NCBI GenBank assembly: GCA_930986645.1
Contig: CAKNJS010000018.1
Location: 1-45,564, forward strand
DNA length: 45,564 bases
Reading direction: 5' to 3'
DNA from: an uncultured Lachnoclostridium sp.
GTDB taxonomy: Bacteria; Bacillota; Clostridia; Lachnospirales; Lachnospiraceae
The position numbers and the translations under genes were made by a program. Numbering within the stretch: position 1 is the first letter of the stretch; each line of letters starts with the position of its first letter. The notes beneath the pieces were generated by a model. It was not told the DNA's origin. It searched no databases and saw nothing but the letters and a program-made list of their open reading frames with translations. Shown here piece after piece: positions 42,265-45,564 of this stretch.

Positions 42265-42814
42265 ATGGGTACGAGACGTTTGAGCTGTGCAGACTGCGGC
42301 GGAAGTGGAATATGAAGGATATCTGAGATGGTGCCGTGTGCGGGAAACCATTGAATTTGCATCCCGGATGGGATTTCACAAGATCGGGATCGCCACATGC
42401 GTGGGTCTGATCCGTGAGACGAGGATTCTCACGGATATCATACGGTCCCATGGGTTTGAGGTCTATGGGATCGCGTGTAAGGCCGGAGCAGTTCCCAAGC
42501 CGGAGATGGGCATTGATGAAAAATGCTGTGAGATCGGAGTGAATTCCTGCAATCCGGTCCTTCAGGCAGAGCGGCTGAACAAAGAAAAGACAGATATGAA
42601 TATCGTAATGGGGCTCTGTGTGGGACATGACAGCCTGTTTTATAAATATTCAGACGCCATTGTTACAACGCTTGTCACGAAAGACCGGGTCACCGGACAT
42701 AATCCGGCGGCGGCCCTCTACACGGCAAATTCATATTATCATGATAAATTGTATCGGACAGAAGAACAGGAGGAGAAAAATGGAATTCAGAACAGCGGTA
42801 ACGGAAGACTTTGA
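42265..42814 (+). pseudogene. DUF1847 protein with an internal deletion and frame change
   Basis: The ATG at 42265 (behind GAGAGGAG) opens MGTRRLSCADCGG, the normal Cys-rich start of DUF1847 proteins, but stops after 16 codons. The rest of the family continues in another frame from about 42287 (TAAEVEYEGYLRWCRVRETIEFA, IGIATCVGLIRETR, NPVLQAERLNKEKTD, CVGHDSLFYKYSDAIVTTLVTKDR). About 35-40 codons that normally join the two, including further Cys, are missing. The bases GCAGACTGCGGC at the junction can be read as either side, suggesting deletion between short repeats. A GTG at 42287 could still start the large part. Confidence 0.7.
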
Positions 42815-43211
42815 AACGGCGTTTGACTATATACAGGCTCTCTGGACGTATAATACTTACGATAAAGAGGAAATCCGAAGGGTTTATGAGCGGGTGATCC
42901 GGGAAGAGAATTCTTTTGCCTTCTTTGTTCTGGATGAGGGAGAGTATAAAGGATTCTGCCACGGAGATTATTTTGACACGTTCTGGATGTCCGGCAGAAC
43001 CTGTTATATATCCAGTCTCATAACAAATGAAAAAGATCGGGGAAAAGGATACGGCAGAGCACTGGTGGATCATGCCCTGCAGCTGGCCCGCCGGGAACGG
43101 TGCAAAGCTGTGATACTGGACTCCGGATTCCCGAGAGAACAGGCGCACAGATTCTATGAGAAATACGGGTTTGAAAAGAGCTGTTACGGATTTGAGCTCG
43201 AATTAAAATGA
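42780..43211 (+). CDS. GNAT-family N-acetyltransferase
   Basis: A 143-residue acetyltransferase. The acetyl-CoA loop is in NEKDRGKGYGRALVDHALQLA (about 81-101), and REQAHRFYEKYGFEKSCYGFELEL is the usual ending. EFRTAVTEDFETAFDYIQALW opens the fold. The ATG at 42780 follows GGAGGAG and overlaps the end of the DUF1847 frame by 35 bases. Substrate unknown; members acetylate amines or proteins, and an amine substrate would fit the setting. Confidence 0.87.
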   Translation: MEFRTAVTEDFETAFDYIQALWTYNTYDKEEIRRVYERVIREENSFAFFVLDEGEYKGFCHGDYFDTFWMSGRTCYISSLITNEKDRGKGYGRALVDHALQLARRERCKAVILDSGFPREQAHRFYEKYGFEKSCYGFELELK

Positions 43212-43300
43212 TAGAAGACAGATAAGTTTGATCGGCATGAGTGGATATAATTTTGATATTATATAAAAAATAACTATATAAAAAGATTAAATATAAATAT

Positions 43301-43329
43301 TTGAAATACAATCTTCTCCGTTATACAAT
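43301..43329 (+). promoter_or_regulatory. Promoter of the second iron alcohol dehydrogenase
   Basis: TTGAAA (43301-43306), 17 bases and TACAAT (43324-43329), 42 bases before the start. A second candidate lies just upstream: TTGATA (43253-43258), 16 bases, TATATA (43275-43280). The whole gap is very AT-rich. Confidence 0.6.
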
Positions 43330-43370
43330 AATTACAGAAAAAGATAACAGAAAAGGAGCTGAAAATAAAA

Positions 43371-44540
43371 ATGCTTGGAAATTTTGAATACTGTAATCCG
43401 ACGAAACTTTATTTTGGAGAGGATTCACTGAATTACTTAAATACGGAACTTCCGAAATACGGAGACAATGTAGTTTTGATCTACGGAGGCGGTTCTATCA
43501 AAAAGAACGGAATCTACGACGACGTATGCAGGATCCTGAAAGACAACGGGAAGAACGTGGCGGAGATCTCCGGTGTAATGCCAAATCCGACTCTTGAGAA
43601 GCTGTATGAAGGCGTAGAGATTGCAAGAAATCATCATGCAGACTTTCTTCTTGCCGTAGGCGGCGGCTCTGTCTGCGATTATGCGAAGGCAGTATCGGTT
43701 TCTGTAAACTGTGAGGAGGATCCGTGGGAGAAGTATTATCTCCGCTTTGAAGAACCGGACTGCGAGACCCTGCCGGTGGGATGTGTTCTGACGATGGTGG
43801 GAACCGGATCAGAGATGAACGCGGGAGCGGTTATTACAAACCATGAGTCAAAGCTGAAGATCGGCCATGTCTTTGCGGATGAGAAGATCATGCCAAGATT
43901 TTCTATCCTGAATCCGAAGTATACGCTGACACTGCCTCATTATCAGATGACAGCAGGGATTTATGATATCTTTAATCATATCTGTGAACAGTATTTCTCC
44001 GGAGAGGACGACAATACAAGCGATTATATCAGTGAAGGCCTGATGCGCTCCCTCCTTCATTCCAGCCGGATCGCCAATAAAGATCCGCAGAATTATGAAG
44101 CTAGAAGCAATATCATGTGGACCGCTGCATGGGCATTGAATACCTTAGTTTCCCGCGGAAAATCCACGGACTGGATGGTTCACATGATCGGGCAGTCTGT
44201 AGGTGCTTATACGAATGCAACCCACGGTATGACGCTGGCTGCAGTTTCTCTGCCTTATTACCGTTATATCATGCCATATGGACTGGCGAAGTTCAAACGC
44301 TTTGCTGTCAATGTATGGGATGTGGATCCGGCAGGAAAGAGTGATGAGCAGATCGCAGAAGAAGGTCTCAAAGCCATGGAAAACTGGATGAAAGAACTTG
44401 GGCTTGTCATGAATATTTCCGAACTGGGAGCGACAGAAGAGATGCTTGACGGTATCGCAGACGGCACGCTGATCATGGAAGGCGGATATAAGGTTCTTGA
44501 ACGGGATGAAGTGAAAGAGATCCTGAAAGAAAGTATGTAA
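43371..44540 (+). CDS. Iron-containing alcohol dehydrogenase (YqhD/butanol-dehydrogenase type)
   Basis: A 389-residue Fe-ADH. NPTKLYFGEDSL opens it, and GGGSVCDYAKAVSV (97-110) is the NAD(P) loop. The metal ligands are Asp199, His203, His271 and His285 (YDIFNHICEQYF, MVHMIGQS, NATHGMTLA). The sequence belongs to the YqhD/BDH branch, which reduces aldehydes, mostly with NADPH. It is only distantly similar to the dehydrogenase half of the fusion protein. It has its own promoter and a terminator. It probably removes the same or a related aldehyde. Confidence 0.92.
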   Translation: MLGNFEYCNPTKLYFGEDSLNYLNTELPKYGDNVVLIYGGGSIKKNGIYDDVCRILKDNGKNVAEISGVMPNPTLEKLYEGVEIARNHHADFLLAVGGGSVCDYAKAVSVSVNCEEDPWEKYYLRFEEPDCETLPVGCVLTMVGTGSEMNAGAVITNHESKLKIGHVFADEKIMPRFSILNPKYTLTLPHYQMTAGIYDIFNHICEQYFSGEDDNTSDYISEGLMRSLLHSSRIANKDPQNYEARSNIMWTAAWALNTLVSRGKSTDWMVHMIGQSVGAYTNATHGMTLAAVSLPYYRYIMPYGLAKFKRFAVNVWDVDPAGKSDEQIAEEGLKAMENWMKELGLVMNISELGATEEMLDGIADGTLIMEGGYKVLERDEVKEILKESM

Positions 44541-44544
44541 GTCG

Positions 44545-44583
44545 AATAAGCCGGAGTGGAGGAAACTTCTGCTCCGGTTTATT
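44545..44583 (+). terminator. Intrinsic terminator of the alcohol dehydrogenase gene
   Basis: AATAAGCCGGAG (44545-44556) pairs with CTCCGGTTTATT (44572-44583) with one G-U pair, a 12-bp stem. The T-rich arm serves as the tail. It lies 5 bases past the stop codon. Confidence 0.65.
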
Positions 44584-44649
44584 CTGCACGGCCGCGGGCA
44601 ATATGCTAAAAGACGCTGATTTTGAGTAATTGAAAGGCGGTTCTGGATA

Positions 44650-45153
44650 ATGAAAAAATTTATTACTATGACACTTATTCTTGCGTGTACTCTTGCAGCA
44701 GTATTGTCAGGCTGCGCAGGCGGCAGTCAGACAGAAACACCTGAATCAGAATCGGCAGGAAATGATGCAGAAGGATTTGAGGAGGAAGAAAATATGGGCA
44801 GAAAAATAATCGTGGAAGTGAACGGCAGCCGTTTTACTGCCACACTGGAGAATAATAAAGCAGCGGATGCTCTGGAGGAGATGGTGCAGGAGGAGCCGGT
44901 TACGGTACAGATGAGCGATTATGCCGGCTTTGAAAAGGCAGGATCTCTGGGAGCGAGTCTCCCTGCAAGCAACAGACAGACAACAACTCATGCCGGAGAT
45001 ATCGTGCTGTATCAGGGCAATCAGATTGTGATCTTCTATGGCTCTAATTCATGGAGTTATACAAGACTGGGGAAGATCGATGATCTGACCGGCTGGGAAG
45101 AGGCACTTGGAAACGGAGATGTGACTCTGACTCTTTCTCCGGAGGAATCATAA
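44650..45153 (+). CDS. Cyclophilin-like-fold lipoprotein
   Basis: A 167-residue protein with a signal peptide and lipobox VLSGC (lipidated Cys22). A short acidic linker runs to about residue 48. The domain has KIIVEVNGSRFTATLENNKAADALEEM, then a late GDIVLYQGNQIVIFYGSNSWSYTRLGKI, the pattern of the cyclophilin-like family. The family's function is uncertain, and members often sit beside flavodoxin and AKR genes. A stub of the same family is at 11494. The ribosome site is weak. It lies 66 bases after the terminator of the alcohol dehydrogenase. Confidence 0.8.
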   Translation: MKKFITMTLILACTLAAVLSGCAGGSQTETPESESAGNDAEGFEEEENMGRKIIVEVNGSRFTATLENNKAADALEEMVQEEPVTVQMSDYAGFEKAGSLGASLPASNRQTTTHAGDIVLYQGNQIVIFYGSNSWSYTRLGKIDDLTGWEEALGNGDVTLTLSPEES

Positions 45154-45159
45154 AGATTA

Positions 45160-45498
45160 CTTCATGGTTATAAAGACAAACAGAGAGGATTTGTCGTCCT
45201 TGCTTTTGATCCGGCATACATGGGAGAGAGCGGCGGAAAACCAAGACATGTGTCTTCCCCTGATATTTTTGCCGAAAATTTCAGCGCAGGTGTAGATTTC
45301 CTCGGGACAGTTCCTTTTGTGGACCGTGAGAAGATCGGTGCCATCGGAATCTGCGGAAGCGGCGGTTTTGCTCTTTCAGCAGCTCAGGTGGACGTAAGGA
45401 TCAAAGCGGCAGCAACGGCAAGCATGTACGATATTACAGCGTCAGCCGGAGAAACATCCAGCAGCGTCCGGGAGATTCCGGCTATGCGCAGATTTTAA
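45160..45498 (+). pseudogene. Alpha/beta-hydrolase fragment (YcjY-like)
   Basis: From about 45160 an open frame reads LLHGYKDKQRGFVVLAFDPAYMGESGG and on through FLGTVPFVDREKIGAIGICGSGGFALSAAQVD, then ends at 45498 with unrelated residues. It is the middle of an alpha/beta hydrolase with the GICGSGG nucleophile elbow. The N-terminal 60 or so residues and the C-terminal half are missing. There is no start codon or ribosome site before the first homologous residues. Confidence 0.6.
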
Positions 45499-45526
45499 GG
45501 ACGCTGCTCTTTTTATACAAAGAAAA

Positions 45527-45557
45527 CCACGCGATAGTCGCGTGGTTCTGTGGAAGC
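45527..45557 (-). terminator. Terminator of a minus-strand gene beyond the window
   Basis: AACCACGCG (45535-45543) pairs with CGCGTGGTT (45549-45557). On the minus strand the stem is followed by TTCTTTG, so it probably ends a gene that lies past the right edge. Confidence 0.5.
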
Positions 45558-45564
45558 TTTAGCG

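Noticed and set aside
1..45564. CRISPR arrays, tRNA, rRNA or insertion sequences
   Set aside because: No spaced repeat arrays, no cloverleaf-like tRNA ends, no rRNA-like sequence and no transposase frames or terminal repeats were seen by eye.

Overview
The window looks like a chromosomal stretch of a low-to-mid GC Firmicute, most likely a gut Lachnospiraceae (Clostridium cluster XIVa; relatives of C. scindens, C. hylemonae or Dorea). The basis is strong purine-rich Shine-Dalgarno sites, canonical TTGACA/TATAAT promoters, a B12-dependent ribonucleotide reductase, many flavodoxin, ferredoxin and aldo/keto-reductase genes, MATE and MarR/LysR pairs, and Gram-positive LexA and YtrA-type sites. Family and species are inference. 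No rRNA, tRNA, CRISPR array or transposase was seen.

Layout. 0-2.4 kb (minus strand): a YtrA-type GntR regulator running off the left edge, an ABC-2 type exporter with an operator over its promoter, and a small lipoprotein. 2.4-6.0 kb: nrdJ behind a tandem pair of NrdR-like boxes, then a LysR regulator. 6.1-12.2 kb: a decaying anaerobic redox island. It holds one intact ferredoxin-type aldo/keto reductase among frameshifted, internally deleted and chimeric pieces of carboxymuconolactone decarboxylase, DUF362, AKR-flavodoxin, cyclophilin-like, LysR and DUF4405 genes. Two identical 18-bp palindromic operator segments occur in it, each at the same distance from its promoter. 12.2-18.1 kb: an intact flavin/redox cluster (two iron-sulfur flavoproteins, a short TetR, a flavin reductase, an exported flavodoxin lipoprotein, two aldo/keto reductases, a LysR).

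18.2-27.7 kb: two MarR-led transport units that share an operator. The first encodes a heterodimeric ABC exporter. The second encodes a MATE exporter, an MmcQ-EVE-like protein, an esterase, a PgsA-like enzyme and a LysR. 27.7-31.6 kb: metY and cysK (sulfur assimilation) and a convergent MATE gene. 31.7-33.8 kb: a LexA-controlled Y-family polymerase with a YolD-like partner.

33.9-44.6 kb is the most unusual part: PucR and XRE-cupin regulators, two class III aminotransferases, a cytidylate-kinase-like protein, a single 885-residue polypeptide joining an APC amino-acid permease to a complete iron-dependent alcohol dehydrogenase, a damaged DUF1847 gene, a GNAT acetyltransferase and a second, YqhD-type iron alcohol dehydrogenase. 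The genes fit a route in which an imported amino acid is transaminated to an aldehyde and reduced at the membrane to a hydroxy acid, re-oxidising NAD(P)H. Both aminotransferase genes have an intrinsic-terminator hairpin between promoter and start codon, suggesting regulated antitermination. 44.6 kb to the end: a cyclophilin-like lipoprotein and a fragment of an alpha/beta hydrolase.
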